Assembly: GCA_958298945.1 (NCBI GenBank)
Contig: OY282605.1
Location: 117,114,267-117,178,266 of the forward strand
Direction: 5' to 3'
DNA length: 64,000 bases
DNA from: Atherix ibis
Taxonomy: Eukaryota; Arthropoda; Insecta; Diptera; Athericidae
Shown: piece by piece, positions 24,801 to 39,800 of the stretch
Position numbering within the stretch: the first letter of the stretch is position 1
Layout of the letters: each line of letters starts with the position of its first letter
Notes under the pieces: model-generated
Databases searched by the model: none
Seen by the model: only the letters and a program-made list of their open reading frames with translations
Told to the model about the DNA's origin: nothing
Program-made: the position numbers and the translations under genes

Positions 24801-27800
24801 AATATCTGTTTTTTCTTTTCTACTGAAAAATATCAATTAATATTTACTTCTATTATTTAATATGATAATAAGACAATTGTCAAATGTTATTTATGACAAA
24901 AATAATAACTACTTATCCGAGAACAAAACCAATATTCAACTTGGACATGTTAAATTTGATGTGTTGAAAAAGGAGTTAAGGTGAATTGATTGATATATGC
25001 AAATGCTCGTGTGTTGAAATAAAAATTTCAAAATTTTCGAAAAATGAAATTATTTTTACCGAGTGAATTTATTTTCCTTTCACAATTAATTAATTTTTTA
25101 TTTTTGTAAATAAATACAACGATATTTAATAAAAATTAGTTTAATCTTTAGTAAATAAAAAAAAAAACAATTATATAAAATTATTATAAAGTAAAAAAAG
25201 TACGAATGAGTAATAATAATTCCAATAAAAAAAAACCATTTTGTGTAGCTAATCTGTGCACATAATCTGTTCGGTATTGCACAATAAAAAGCGTAAACAA
25301 ATTTTGATAATTTGTTTTTTTTTTTAAATATTTATTTTCGTTTATATAATCTGCTTTTCATATTTTATTCTATAATTTTAAAATGGCAAACATGGAATAA
25401 ATACGAAATCAACTTACCGAAAAATTATATAATTTCCGAATGGTTTCGTGATATAATCTCTTAAATAATAACAATTTGCTAATATTTACATAAGAAATTA
25501 TCTTCAGTTACCATGGAATAATTACAAAGAATGTTTTTTTATATTTTTTTGTTGTTGCTGTTTTATTTTATGAGTTATTAAGTGCATACTTTACAAGGCC
25601 ATTAATGCAAATATTATGGAAAATCATATTTTAAATGTTTTTTGGCATTACTCGAGTAAATTCTGAAATATTACAAAATAAACATTTTTTTTGACAAAAA
25701 TTTCTCTTACATTTAATAAAAAAATAAACGGCATTTATAAATATATTTTAAGTACAACTATTATTTTCGAAATATACACAAAAAATTCTCATAATTATTT
25801 ATGTCCAAGAAAATATTTGTTTTTTTTTTAAATTAATTAATGATAATGGCCTTATTTAACCTAGTCGAAATGTCTGTGTTAATTGATATAAGTTTTAATT
25901 ATATTACAACTTTTTATTATTTTTTTTTTGTTATGTTTTTTATGCCCACAAAATAACAAATAAAAAACCTTAAATAAAATACATATAAAAATATGTGCCA
26001 ACCAGTGATGATGGATGATGAATTGACGTTTTTTTCCTGACATAATTTATGTATTTTATTATATCGAGAAGGTTTTTTTTCTATTCTTACAGTATATTAT
26101 TATTAGGTTATTTTCTGTGTAAGGCCAAACCTTCAGAGTAGTTAAATTTCCGGAGGAATCACACCCTTTTCCCCGTTGTACGTTGAACTACGCCAAATAG
26201 AATCAACAAAATCCACTTCAAAGCAATTAAAAAAAATTGTTTTTCTTTTCCTGAAAGCACGTTTTTCTAGTGTTTTTCGTTGTTGTATTAAATTAATTTT
26301 GTTTTTTTTTTGCTGTTTTTAGTGCACACCAACCGTTTACCCGGCTGATCCTTTCGATCCCAATGAGGATGGCGCCACTCTCCGTACAGCCATGAAGGGA
26401 TTCGGTACTGACGAGAAGGCCATCATTGAAGTTTTGGCCCGTCGTGGTATTGTTCAGCGTCTTGAGATTGCCGAAGCTTTCAAAACATCCTACGGCAAGG
26501 ATTTGATCAGTGAGCTGAAATCAGAATTGGGTGGACGATTCGAAGATGTGATTGTTGCCCTGATGACCCCATTGCCACAATACTATGCTAAGGAGCTTCA
26601 TGACGCTGTATCCGGTGCGGGTACCGATGAAGAGGCAATCATCGAAGTTCTTTGCACACTTTCGAATTATGGTATCAAGACTATCGCTCAGTTCTATGAG
26701 CAAATGTATGGTAAATCGCTAGAGAAGGACCTCAAGGGTGACACAAGCGGCCATTTCAAGCGTGTTTGCGTTTCACTCGTTCAGGGTAATCGCAGTGAAA
26801 ACGATGTAAGTTTCCGTGTAGTGAACAGATTTCAATATGGAAATTTATTAATTGTTCGAAATAAATTATAGGGTGTCGATGAAGCTGCTGCTGTTGCCGA
26901 TGCTACTTCATTGTACGAAGCCGGAGAAGGCCAATGGGGTACTGATGAGTCTGCTTTCAATTCAGTTTTGGTAACACGATCCTACCAGCAATTGCGTCAA
27001 ATCTTCATCGAATATGAGAACCTCGCTGGCCACGACATCGAAGATGCCATCAAACGTGAATTCAGTGGAAATGTCGAAAAGGCTTTCTTGGCTATTGGTA
27101 AAATATAAAAAAAAAACGATTCATTCAAAAATTAATAATATACCTTTTCTAATTTATTTCTGTTTTGCAAAAAAAAAAAAAAAATATTTACAGTACGATG
27201 CTGCAAATCGAAAGTTGACTATTTTGCTGAACGTTTGCATGATGCCATGGCTGGTTTGGGAACCAAGGATAAGACCTTGATTCGTATTATTGTCAGCCGA
27301 TCCGAAATCGATTTGGGTGACATTAAGGAAGCTTTCGAAAGGAAATATGGCAAGAGTCTAGAATCTTGGATTAAGGTAAGCCCTATTTTGTTACACGATA
27401 TCAAATGGAATATTTTTTGTTAATTTTCGCTATGTAACACATTTAGAGGAGTTAGTTTTGTGATTAACACTCTATCTAGCACTTTTTGCATATGGAATTT
27501 TTATCCATTTTTAAATTTTCTCTGTTTTTTTTTTTATAATTTCATATTTTGGTGTTGGTTAATAATAAAAATTATAATATTTTTACGTCTAATTTATATA
27601 AATTCTCGTATTTATGTGTGTGTGTGTGGTAGGAACAGTCAATGTTGTTTATTCAAATATTAAATATATAAAAATTAGTAAATACTGGCAAATTTTTGTA
27701 TTATTTTTATTGCTGTTGTGCTAGTTTTAATGGTGTTGGTTGATTGCATGGTTAATTCAGCGCTTCGTATATGAATGTATGCAAGCATATGTTCATTAGT

Positions 27801-30800
27801 ATTACAGTATTATTATTATTATTATCAGTTTTATCAATAGTTTTTTTTTGTTGCCTTTTTATTTTAAGGCATTTTTGACATTTTCAATTTTATTTTTCAT
27901 AAGTTTGCTTCATAATAAATTTAACGATAGAAAAAAGAGAACTCATAAAAACTATCTATTTCCAAATATTCCACAAAAATATTTTACCAAAATCTTATCC
28001 CTCCACTATTTTAATAATAATAATAATTAATTAAAAAAAAAAAAAATCAGAAAATATTTTATATTTAAAAATAAAAAAAATAATAATAAATAATTATTGT
28101 GATCAGTTGTGCTTATGTTATCTGTGCTAAAAAAAAAGACAAAAACGTTCACCCAAATAATTGCATTACGTATTAAAATATTAATAATAAAAATAAATAT
28201 TTAATTTATGTTGAGGTTTTTTTATAAAATAAAATAAAAATAAATAAGTACATAAAAAAGATGCGGGAGGGGGGTTAGGAAGTTATTTTTCAAAATTGCA
28301 ATAGTTTTAATAATAAAATTTTCGTCTCCAAAAAATACAAAACGCAATGTGATTGTCATTTTTCGCTTACCATTGAAATTTATTAAAAAAAAAAAACACC
28401 AAAAGAACATAATAAATAAAAATTGTTTTGTTTTATTTTTTGAAAAAATTTTTCCATGTTTCTAAATTTATTTATTTTGTTTTCAAAATTTTAATTATGT
28501 AAATAATAATAATTGTTTTAAAAAAAAAAAAAAAATTGTTCTAAGCAATTCCCATTGGCTGGCGCATTGGAAAAAGGCAATCATTTATGTTTATTATTAC
28601 AAAACTCCCTTTTTCTTGCTTTTTGATATTATTTTTTTCCTTCATTGGCTGTTCCAATGTTTTGTTTTATATCCTCTTTTTTTTATTATAAAATTTGTAA
28701 ATATTTATAATGATTTTTTTAAAAATATTTTTGGTATTTATATTTTCTATACAAAATATTTGCTTAATTGAAATACATAAATAAATATGAGAATATATTA
28801 AGAAACAAATTTTTGTTTTTGTTTTTTTAAAAATAAAAATACGATTTTACAGTATTTTTCTTTTGAAATTCTTATAAATACACTCTCATTGGGGAAAAAA
28901 AGAAGATATTTTTTTAAAATTTTACATTAAATTATTACAAATTTATTATATTTTGTAGAAAATAGATATGCATTTGTAGAAATTATAAATTTTCCATAAT
29001 TTTCTTTTTTTTTGTATAGAAAATGTTTTTATATTAATAATAGTCATTTCGGTATATATATTTGAGTACATTTGATTCGGACATTTTGTTTTAGCACAGT
29101 TTTTTCATAAAATTGTAATAATACTTATAACTGTTAGACAAACTATTATTTTTTCTTTAGAAATTAATCTCTTTTGGAAATAATTATTATTAATAATCTT
29201 TAAGAATTTACTATTCAAACATTTTTTTTTTAAAAACTTGATTTTCAAAAACCAAAGAAAATTGATAATTGGGCAGAAAATATGATTGTTGTGATTGTGG
29301 TTGCAGTCTATAGTAAAGTTCTTTTGTTTTTCAAAATGGTTGTTTTTCAAAATGGTCATTCCAACTGGTATGGTGTGAAACTTGGCTTAAGAAGTTGCCT
29401 TATTTATGAATACGATTGTGGCATTTCACCAGCCATGCACAGAGGCGCTACTCGACTGAGTTTTGTGCATTACCATAAGGCTAAAGGTTTCAAAAATTTT
29501 GACAGATTCAACTGGTGGATGCAGCTTCGCGTTCAGTCGAAATTGTGTTCCTACCATAATAGTTCCGTGCAAACTCAACTCGTTCTGTTACAAACGTTGT
29601 ACATGGAAACGCCACTTACGCTAAATGTTTTTCCACCACTTTGAGAATATTCTTTCTATTTATTCCCACCATTTTGATTTTTTCTATCAATTCGTAGGCG
29701 AATATATTTTCGTCTATAATTTTACTCGTAATATTGGAAAGAAAACAAAACACTTTTAGAGTAAAAAAATATTTAAAACTATCCCCACCTCAGAAAACAG
29801 TGCTCTTTTACAATCAGTTTCATTCTTAACGATTGACAACTTAACTGATTGGTGAAAAAAAAATAAAACTTTCACTCAATATTTAATATATTTTTTGATT
29901 ATGTTTAAATATTTCGATTTTATTTTAAATTTTTAAACAAAAAAAATCTACTGAAACATACATAAATTTTATTAAATAATAGCTCAATATCCATTTCGTG
30001 TATGAATTTTTGATAATTTTATTTGTTGACGATAATAATATAGTTGCAAATGAGACATATCAGAATATAATATTGAATAAGCTTACAGTGAGAAGGATTT
30101 TAATATCATCTATAAAAATATTGATTTTTCTGCAATATCTTAAATTTGTAATTAATGTTTTGAATGGATGAAAAAATTATATTTACATTTTACTTATGGG
30201 GATAACTGCAATTAATATTCGTGATCTATTTCGCAAAAAAAATTATATATATTGTATTTCTCATAAAAATGTTTTTTTTTCTGCTGAAAATTATAATAAA
30301 AAAATTTTAAAATATACAAAAGATATAATCGCTTCTACACTTTATAATCAATCATATTTAATCTATAATTAAAATATCGTGAATATCTTATATTTATTTT
30401 CTGGTAGAGAGTGTATTTACCATACAGGCTATAATAAAGATTCTTTTGATTAAAAAAAAAAAACAATTTCAATTTTCAAAGTATATCATTGCTAGTTAAT
30501 TTTTGCATAAAAATAATTTCTCAATAAATTGCAAATATTTAGTAAAAGAGAACTAATTAAAAAAAATATTTATATATATATAAAAAAAAAAAAATTAAAT
30601 AAATAAAACAAACAAATAACCGTAATGGAGAAAAATTAATTTTTTTTTTGTTAACGCAATTCGCTTTTTCAGGGCGATACGTCCGGAGATTACAAACGTG
30701 CATTGTTGGCCATAGTCGGATATTAAAGAATCCAAAAGAAACAAACAAAAAAATAAATAGCAAAAAAAAAATCAAACAGAAATAAAATAATTAAAATTTT

Positions 30801-33800
30801 ATTGTTTAAAAAAAAACGAACGATGCAAATCAAACTAAAAGAAGAAATTCGAAATAATTCCAAAATGGAAATAAAAATCAAATTGTGTACTATTATTACT
30901 TTTGTCTAAAAGACAAAATTTTCTTATTCACATATTTTAATGTACGAACACAAAATTCACAAACCCATTCAACAAATTATACACGTTTAATATTTATTGT
31001 TTCTTTTTTTTTTTTAAATTAATTTTAAAATAATTTTATCTATTTAATTTCAATAAATAAAAAAAAAACATGGTAAACAAATACCAAAAGTTGAATAACT
31101 TCAAAAATATTAATATTTTTCACAATTTTTCTTTCTATTGTAAAAAAAATATACACACTTTAAACTGTACATCAAAAGTGTTTGAAAGAGCATATTTTTG
31201 AGTTCGATTTATTATTAACTTAAAGAATTGTTTCATATACAACTGCGAAAGCCTTGTTAATACTGCTTAAAAATATAAAAAAATATATATTTAAAATAGA
31301 AAGCCAAGAAACCAGTTTTTTTCGGAACAAAAATATTGCACTAAAAATTATCCAACAGAAAGTACAGCACACTGATACAAAATAAATAAATTCGCTTAGT
31401 TATGAGCGAAAAAAAGTCGTAAATTTTTATATGCTAATATAAATAAATAAATAATATTTAAAAGTTAAGTAAAGCAAAGCAAAAAAAAAAACTGTAATGA
31501 AAAATTTATCTAAATGTGCATTCTAATTATAATAAATTTTTAAAAAATATATTTGATTTCCCTTTAGAATGAATAGATTAGTTTATAAATGCTATGCAAA
31601 ATTTTATATGAAATGTTAACGGCTCTATAAATAATCAAGTTTACCTACTTTTACAATTAATTCAAAATTGTTTTATTTCCTTATCCTTTAATTTCCCTTA
31701 AAAGTGTTTCGAATAAATAATGCTATTTTTCTATATGAAATGGTGAATTTTTCCTGTTTGAAAACTATATTTAAATAAAAATACAAATTAATTGTATTTA
31801 TTTGAAGAAGAAAAAAAATTTATATATATAATAATAACAACAACAATAATAAAATTAACAAAAAAAATATACAATTCAGAACGAAGTTGATTTTTATTGT
31901 TGTTGTTGTTGTTTTGGATTAATTGGCGAAATATTGACAGAAAATTAAAATCAAAAGAAAAACAGGTAAAAAAAAAATTAGCTTTAAAAAAATTATTAAT
32001 ACAAATAGAATATATTCTTATATATCCTGCTTATATTAATTTTGTAAATATTCTTCTGAAAAAAAATTTCTTATATTAACAAAATTGATTTAAGAATCTC
32101 TTTGCATTTTAATCTGTATAATATTCTCATCATCTATTCAATATTGGACTGTTAATAATTTACATTAAATGAGATGCGGTTCAGGACATATTTTTATAAT
32201 AATACTAATTGGTTGATCAAAATGTTTTCACAATTTCTTTTTTTTTTACAAATAAATCCATTTATTATGAGTAGAAATAATAATTAGGAATCTCATCTTT
32301 TTTTTTTAATTATATTTAAAGAATTATTTTGATTTAAAATATTTTTTATCATCCATTTGGTGGTTGTCCCATTCGGAGGAGGTTTTATCAGTTATTGATA
32401 TTTCTGTACTTTTGCCTTAAAGTAAAACACATTTCCTGTTATTATTTTTAAAATATTATTTTTTAATAAATATTATTTTTATAAATTAGCACAATTTTTA
32501 CTATACCCTGACAAAAAAAAATCAATTTTAACAATAAAATCAGTGAATTTCAATAATAATTAAAGTGAAATTTAAACATTTCATATGTTTTGTAACATTT
32601 GAAGTGTTTCAATACAAGTGATTATTAGCACAAATTATCTGTGGTGCGGTATTAATTGTTTAGTATAGTGTGATTTGCATACCCTCTAGGCGTTATTTAG
32701 CTTTTTGATACAATATATAGTCTGCATACTAACTAAATTACCAGGTGTTTTCGTTGCAACGAAAAATATTGACCTTTAAAATAGAATTTAAGAAGAAAAA
32801 AAACCTAATTTCTTAATATTTTCAATAAATTGATGATTATTTCAAAATAATGTTTTTTTATGATGAATATAATTTGTTTTCATGAATAAAAATTCAAAAA
32901 CTAGAATTTTTATTCATGAAAACAAATTATATTCTTAAAAACATTTGAGTGGCTTTTTTTAAAAAAATTCATAATTAATTTTATTGAATTTGATTATTAT
33001 TTAAATAGTATAGAAAAAGATATTTTCTTTAAATGGGAACATTTTTAATTAATTAAAACAAAACCTACCTTAATTCATAAAAATGACAATTTATATTTCT
33101 TAATAATTGATCCATTAAATTTTTACTTTGTTATTGTTAACTAATAAAAAAAAAGTGTTTTTTTTTTAAATTAATTTTATATTAAGAAAATTATACTATT
33201 TAGTTATGATAAATCATTTTTAATGTATAGAAAAAGAACTAGTTTAACATATATGAAAAATAAACAATACTTTTTATTTGTATATGCGCCTATGCTTATG
33301 CAACGTGGTTCTCTATGAATAATTTCTGAGCATCGATTATTGGTATTCGAAGCGGTCAAAAAATATAGCAAGCAAGTGTTAAGAAATTGGAAAACTGATA
33401 AATAATCAACATGAATTTTGTAGAATTTCTTAAAGAAAGAAAAAATGGGTTTCTCCTTGTTTAGGGTATATTAATTTTTCAACATAACAAAAAAAAACTA
33501 AAAAAAAGACAAACCATTAAATGGTATCATAAAAAAAAATCCATAAAGTAATTTTCACACTATGTTTTTAGTAGGCATATTGCACTGATATTAATTAATA
33601 TTTCTTATTAACATTACAATAAATATAAAAAGTAACTAAGATAAAGCATGCTAGTAAAAAAAAAACAAAGCAACGAAATCAACAATTAAATGCACACATC
33701 GGTTTCGATATATTCAAATTAAAATTCATCTTTTAATTTTCGATACATTTTTATTATTATTCAAATAGTAATGTTAGAAAATAGATTAAAAAAAATATAT

Positions 33801-36800
33801 TTATGTAGATATTTTAATTATCAATCTAAAATATCGAAAACAAATTCTCTTTCTCTGTTCATATTTGCAGGAAGATTACAACCAAGATATTGGATACTTA
33901 CTAGCTACTGTTGTGGCTTGGTAAAAGTATACAATTTCGTATGAAAAGAAAAAAAAAACAAATAAAAAATATCCGATTAAAATTCTTATTTGCAAACATC
34001 AAGAAAAATCGTAATTATTAACGCTTTAAATTAAATTAATTTAAATTATACAAAAAATGTGGGTTTGATTTCTGTTTTAGCACCTTGCTCTTATGCTTCT
34101 CTAACTGAAAATTACAATTAATAACTTTGAATGATAATATTTCTATCGAAATTTCAAAAAAAATTCTTTCTAAATTAAATAAGCTTAAACGGGGATAATT
34201 ACTCACATTATGAAGATTAATTTTTTTTTTTTACAAAAAAATCATATTAAAATAAAAGAAACTAGAGAACAACAACAAATGCTTTTGGTATTTTCAGGAT
34301 GAATACAACCGACCAATGGGATATTTACTTGTTACTATTGCAGCTTGGTAGATAAGAACAAAAATCAAAACACGCATAATTTTTTATAAAAATAACAGAT
34401 AAAAATGCAAAAATTACACACTTATCAAAATTAATAAAAATGATATTAGAGAATTCTATTCAGCAGTAATACTTTAATCGAATACAGAGCAAAATCAACG
34501 CTACATTTTTGGCATTTTGTGGAACCAAAATACAAAAAAAAAACACTAATGAACAAATTTTTTGAAAAGAAAATAAGTAATATTATTATTTAAAAGAATT
34601 TATATATTTATCAAAGTATTATATAATTATACGTATTATATTTTTGAAATTTTTTTATTATTATTATTAATATTTATCGTCTATACGAATTTATTCATAA
34701 AATGTAATCAAAAATAATTTTTTTTTAATAAAATTTTTTTCAACAAAATTTTTTAAGGGATTAAAAAAATATAATCTAATATAATTTCGTTATTTATAAT
34801 TTCACACACAATCATTAAATTTTCATTTTCAGTATTGTTTTTTTTTTATACTGCTCCCCTTTTTTTGTGGTTTTCATTTATTTATTCATTTTACCGTAGT
34901 TTTAAAATTGATTTTATTTACGCAAATGAATTTATTTCATTTCTTATTACTAATATATTATAGAAGTTATTTTTTTATATAAATGACAAAATAATAATAA
35001 ATAGTATTTTTTCTCTGTAACGAATGTAGTTATTTTTTTTTGTTTTTTTTTTCGGCAATGTAATTTGTTTGAAGTTTTTAAAAGTAGTTGCCAGTTGAAG
35101 TGTTTGACGTTTTGAGTTTTTCACCCAATTAGCATGTTAGGAATTTTTTTTGTGGTATGTTCTCGTTTGTTTCGTGGTGTAATGTTGATTTTAAAAAAAA
35201 TTATCAAATATTCGTCTTTTTAAACCGATTGTTTTTTTGTGCACGAATCAAAAAGTTTTAACTAAAAAAAATTATCTTTTTATTAGTTTTAGTATTGAAT
35301 ATTTTTTTCAATTAAATCCCCTAGAAAGTTTCAAAAAAAAAAATATATAGAAACTCACCACAAATTTTACTCTTGTTATGTGGATGACAGATTGGATTGG
35401 TAGGGTTCAGAAGTGGTAACATTGTGATCATATGTTTTGTTCAAAAAGTTTTTTATTTTAATTTTTTATAAAGAAATTTTTAAAATTCTTTTAAGTTTAT
35501 TCAAAAATATAAAAATAATTATTTTAAAAATACACCATCATTAGTTTTTAATAAGAATTTTTATTAACTCGAAATTTAGTGTCGGCATTTTTGAAATTGT
35601 TCTGAGTTTTGAGTGAAGAACGACTAATAATTTTGAGTGAATACTGACTGCTTTAAAGTTAAGTGTGATTAATACAAACTCAAATTCTATGGAATTTTCA
35701 CTCAAAATCATTCGTTTTTCTTACAAAAACTCTTTTAATTTTTGATTTTTAAAAAAAAAATTTTTTTTAAATAAATTTAATTTAGTAATGAAATTTGTTT
35801 TTAAATTGTTCGTAAAATAGAATAAACGAAATATTGGGTTGTTCGGAAAGTAATTTCGTTTCTTTTATTATATAAAAATGAAAGACGATTTACTTATAGT
35901 GAATTAATATTTTATTCTGGCCATTTTTCTTTAAGTGAATCATTCAATTTGTCCAACTGATGACAGTACACTTCAAAATTGATCGTTGTGTTGCTCGGTA
36001 GTATCTCAAAATAAACGATTTCTTTGAAATCCCACCAAACAGATAGCATAACCTTTTTTTTTAATGAATATTAGCCTTCGAAGTGCTTTGAGCCGGTTTA
36101 TCTTTTCTACTCCAGGATCTTTTCCTTAGTGATGATATGCTTCAAAAATGGATCATTTTCTTGGCGTTTGAGAAGCAAATCACAAACGTCAATGCGACGG
36201 CACAATTTTTTTTTCCCTAAGAAGATGAGGAACCCATATTTTGAGCTTTGAGATTAAACCTAGCTGTTTGAAATGACCATAAACGGTTGAATTCGATAAA
36301 TTTTATCTTTCAGCGATCTTACGAGTTGTTATTCGCCGGTTTGAATCAATTAATGCCTTTATTGTGTCTTCATCAGCGTCAACTGGCCTTCCAGAACATG
36401 GTGCAACTTCGAGATCAAAATTGCCGGATCGAAATTTTGCAACCAGTTTTGGCACAGGCGCTCACTTAACACATCTTTTCCATACACATTGGATAATTTT
36501 TTTTTTGCTTGAACAGCATTTTTATCTTTTCTATAGTTAAAAAGTAAAATATGCCGAAAATGTTGTTTTACACTTTCCATATTTAAAAGGATATCAACCA
36601 AAAACTACTGTGCAGAATAAATCGAATTTTTTCACAAGCAAGCCTTGCTCTATCAGCTCTCAAAATACATATGATTATGCGGCTTAAGTGTGAAGTTGGT
36701 TGTGAAAAAAAAACAAGTAAATCTTCTGTTGGGAAAAAACGAAATTACTTTCAGAACAACCCAATTGTTGTATTTTATTTGAATAATTTTTTTACTTAAT

Positions 36801-39800
36801 GTTAAAGAAAAAAAATTAAACATGAACAACAATTTAAAAAAATGAGTATTTTATCTATAAAATTAACCTATTTTATCTTTTAGAAAAAAAACCATTTTAT
36901 CTATTTAAAAAAAAAAAACAAATTTTATTTCTCATTTTAATTTCATTCCAATGAAACTTTTATTGTGGAAGTTTTTATATTTTAATCTTTTTCGCCCTTT
37001 TATAAGAATGAAATGTTTATTTTTAGAAAACTACTCCACATTAACTTAATCAATTAAATTCAAAAGAATTCCATTTGATTTAGTAGATTTTTTCTAGAAT
37101 CTGCAAGAAGAAGAAAAAAACAAGTACAATACTTATAATTGTATTTAAAAACAAATTTTTAAAAAGAAAAAACTGTAGATATCTTTAGCTTTGAGGTAAA
37201 AGACAAGACAATAATATAAACTTGCAGGTAAAAATTAAAGGTTAGGCTATTTGAAAGGGAAAACTATTGCTATAATTCCGTTAGAAGGGTCTTATTGTAA
37301 AGTTTAGTTTTTAATTATAATATAAGAAAAGTGTTTAGAAGGTACCTGTTAGCTTATTATTTGCAACTATCACAAAAGAAAACAATCGAACTATATACTT
37401 GAAAGTTTATTAATTCTCATATTTTGTAATAATAATTGAAGATAGAATTTTGATACAAAAAAAATTGATAATTTTTATATAATTTCTGTATCAAAAATAT
37501 TTTTTTTTGCAATTGTTTTTCTTTCCTTTAACTTAAAAATAAATACTATAAATACCATACCATAAAAGGGTAACAAAAATTACGAAAAATATCCTTATAC
37601 ATATTGTGCCCTTTACTTTAAAATTGAAAATTAAATAGAAATATGTAAATAAAAAACAAAATTCCTTCTTTTATATTGCTTTTAAAATTGTAGTCATCAT
37701 ACTACATATAAATGTATATAACTGAGCACTCTAAAAAAATCTTAAATTTATTAAAATACATAACAAAAAAAAATAAAGATACAAAATATACTAACGCTGT
37801 TGATTATATAAAAAAAAATATTTATTAATTCCAGGATGATTATAGTGGCGATCTTGCTGATTTAATGGTTGAAATCACCGCCTACTAGAACCAATCGAAA
37901 AAAATCCGTATTCCTAACATTCTTATGCCGATTTAAAATTATTCGGAAAATTTAAAAAAAAAAACATACAAACACAATTTATAATAATTGCATTTTTAAT
38001 ACATTACGTAGAATTAGCCAAATAAATAAATAAATAAATAAAGTGTATTTGGTTTTTAATATATTTGTGATTGTCTTTGCAAAAAGAACCGTTAATATTT
38101 AATCAAAATTATACAATATTTCATTAAAAAAAAACCTATATAATATTTAATAAATTTGAAGAGAATATTTCGTACATAATAAAAACGCTTTTATTATGGT
38201 TGCAGAAATTATATATTTACATATTTATTGTTAGTTGTAATTATGTCCGAAAATATGTTAATCTATTATATTACATAAACTTCAAATTAAATTATTTTTA
38301 TCATATTCTATTAATTATTATATACAATATATAACTAAATACACATTATACAAGAATATAGAATAAAATCTTTATAAAATCAAATGAGAAATAAGATTTT
38401 TTAATCATGTTTCAAAATGATTGGTTATTTATTAGTATAATAAATATTCTATTAAATTATATGTAAATGTGTAAAAAAATAATTTATTGTAATTTTATTT
38501 TGTTTTTTTTTTCTTCATTACATTACAATCCCATATAAATACAAAACATACTCTCTCAAGTGAAACTGCCTAGAATTCTCGTAAAATAAAAATTTGTGTT
38601 CACAAACTAATAAATTGTTTTCGTCAATTTTGTAATTAATATTTATTGGAAGGTGTTTTTTTTTAAATCTTATTCTATTGATTCTTAATGCTTTTACTGC
38701 TCTAGTTATATTGTATATTTTTCTTATTTAGTTATTTATTGTCTTAATTTGTCAATTGAATGAAGCGTAAGTGTCTGTATATTTCCACAAAAGATTGCTC
38801 GCTAATTCTCATAAATATTATTAAACAAAATTCCATCATATAAATATATTTTTTTCTAAAATTTTTTGCACTATTTATTAACAAAAATTTGATTAAAATT
38901 TATTTATTGTATTTTAAATAAAAAATGTTTTTTTTTTTGAAATTTTAAATTAAAAACTATCGGCTTTTCTTTAGTGTTTAAATTTGTTCAAATAGTATAT
39001 TTACAGACGCTACACAATGCGAAAAATTTGATTTACCAGGTGTATAAGCTTAAATCCGATGTTTCTTAGTCATCGAAAGCAAAAACTTGATTTATTCAAA
39101 GTACTTGCCCTCGCTAGCTACACATTTTCGCATCTCTTGGGTAATTTGTGGATACCACGCCAAAAAATTCCTTCTCTTTCGAGGCAAACCACTGATCGAG
39201 CCATTTTCGGACGTCTTCGTAAGAATCGAAGTGCTGCTCAGCGGGCGTGTGGCCCATCGACGAAAACAGGTGGTATTCGGAAGGGGCCAGTTTTGATGAA
39301 TAAGCGGAGTGGGGTAGCACCTCCCAGTTGAGTGTATCCAAGTAGTTTCGGACCATTTTTGAGTGTGCGATGGTGCATTGTCGTGGAGGAAAATCAGCTT
39401 GTCATGTCTTTGTTGATAATCCGTCCTTTTTTCACGCAGAGCACGATGAATTTGATCAGTTGTTGGTGGTAGTGGTGGGCAGTGACAGTTTCACCAGGTT
39501 TCAACATCTCATAGTAGACGATACCCTGCTGATCCCACCAACCGCACAGCATCGTCTTCCGTCCGAAGCGATTTGGCCTTGGGGAAGATGTTGATAGTTG
39601 GCCGGTATCAACCCACGATTTCTTACGTTTAGGATTGTCGAAATATATCGACCTTTCATCGCCTGTCAGAATCCGAATTTCTTTTTTGTCTGGCGAGCAA
39701 GATTTCGCATGTGTTTTGGCGTCGCTCCATCTGCTTATCGTTTAATTCACGCGGCACCCATTTTCCGATCTTTTCAATCTTCCCCATGGCACGCAGACGC

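Noticed and set aside
29282..29644. 120-codon plus-strand ORF in the annexin intron
   Set aside because: No domain, no splice-site support, and composition typical of chance ORFs here.
31897..32079. 60-codon plus-strand ORF, checked as a possible sixth annexin last exon
   Set aside because: No acceptor in the right phase and no D/E-rich 17-codon ending.
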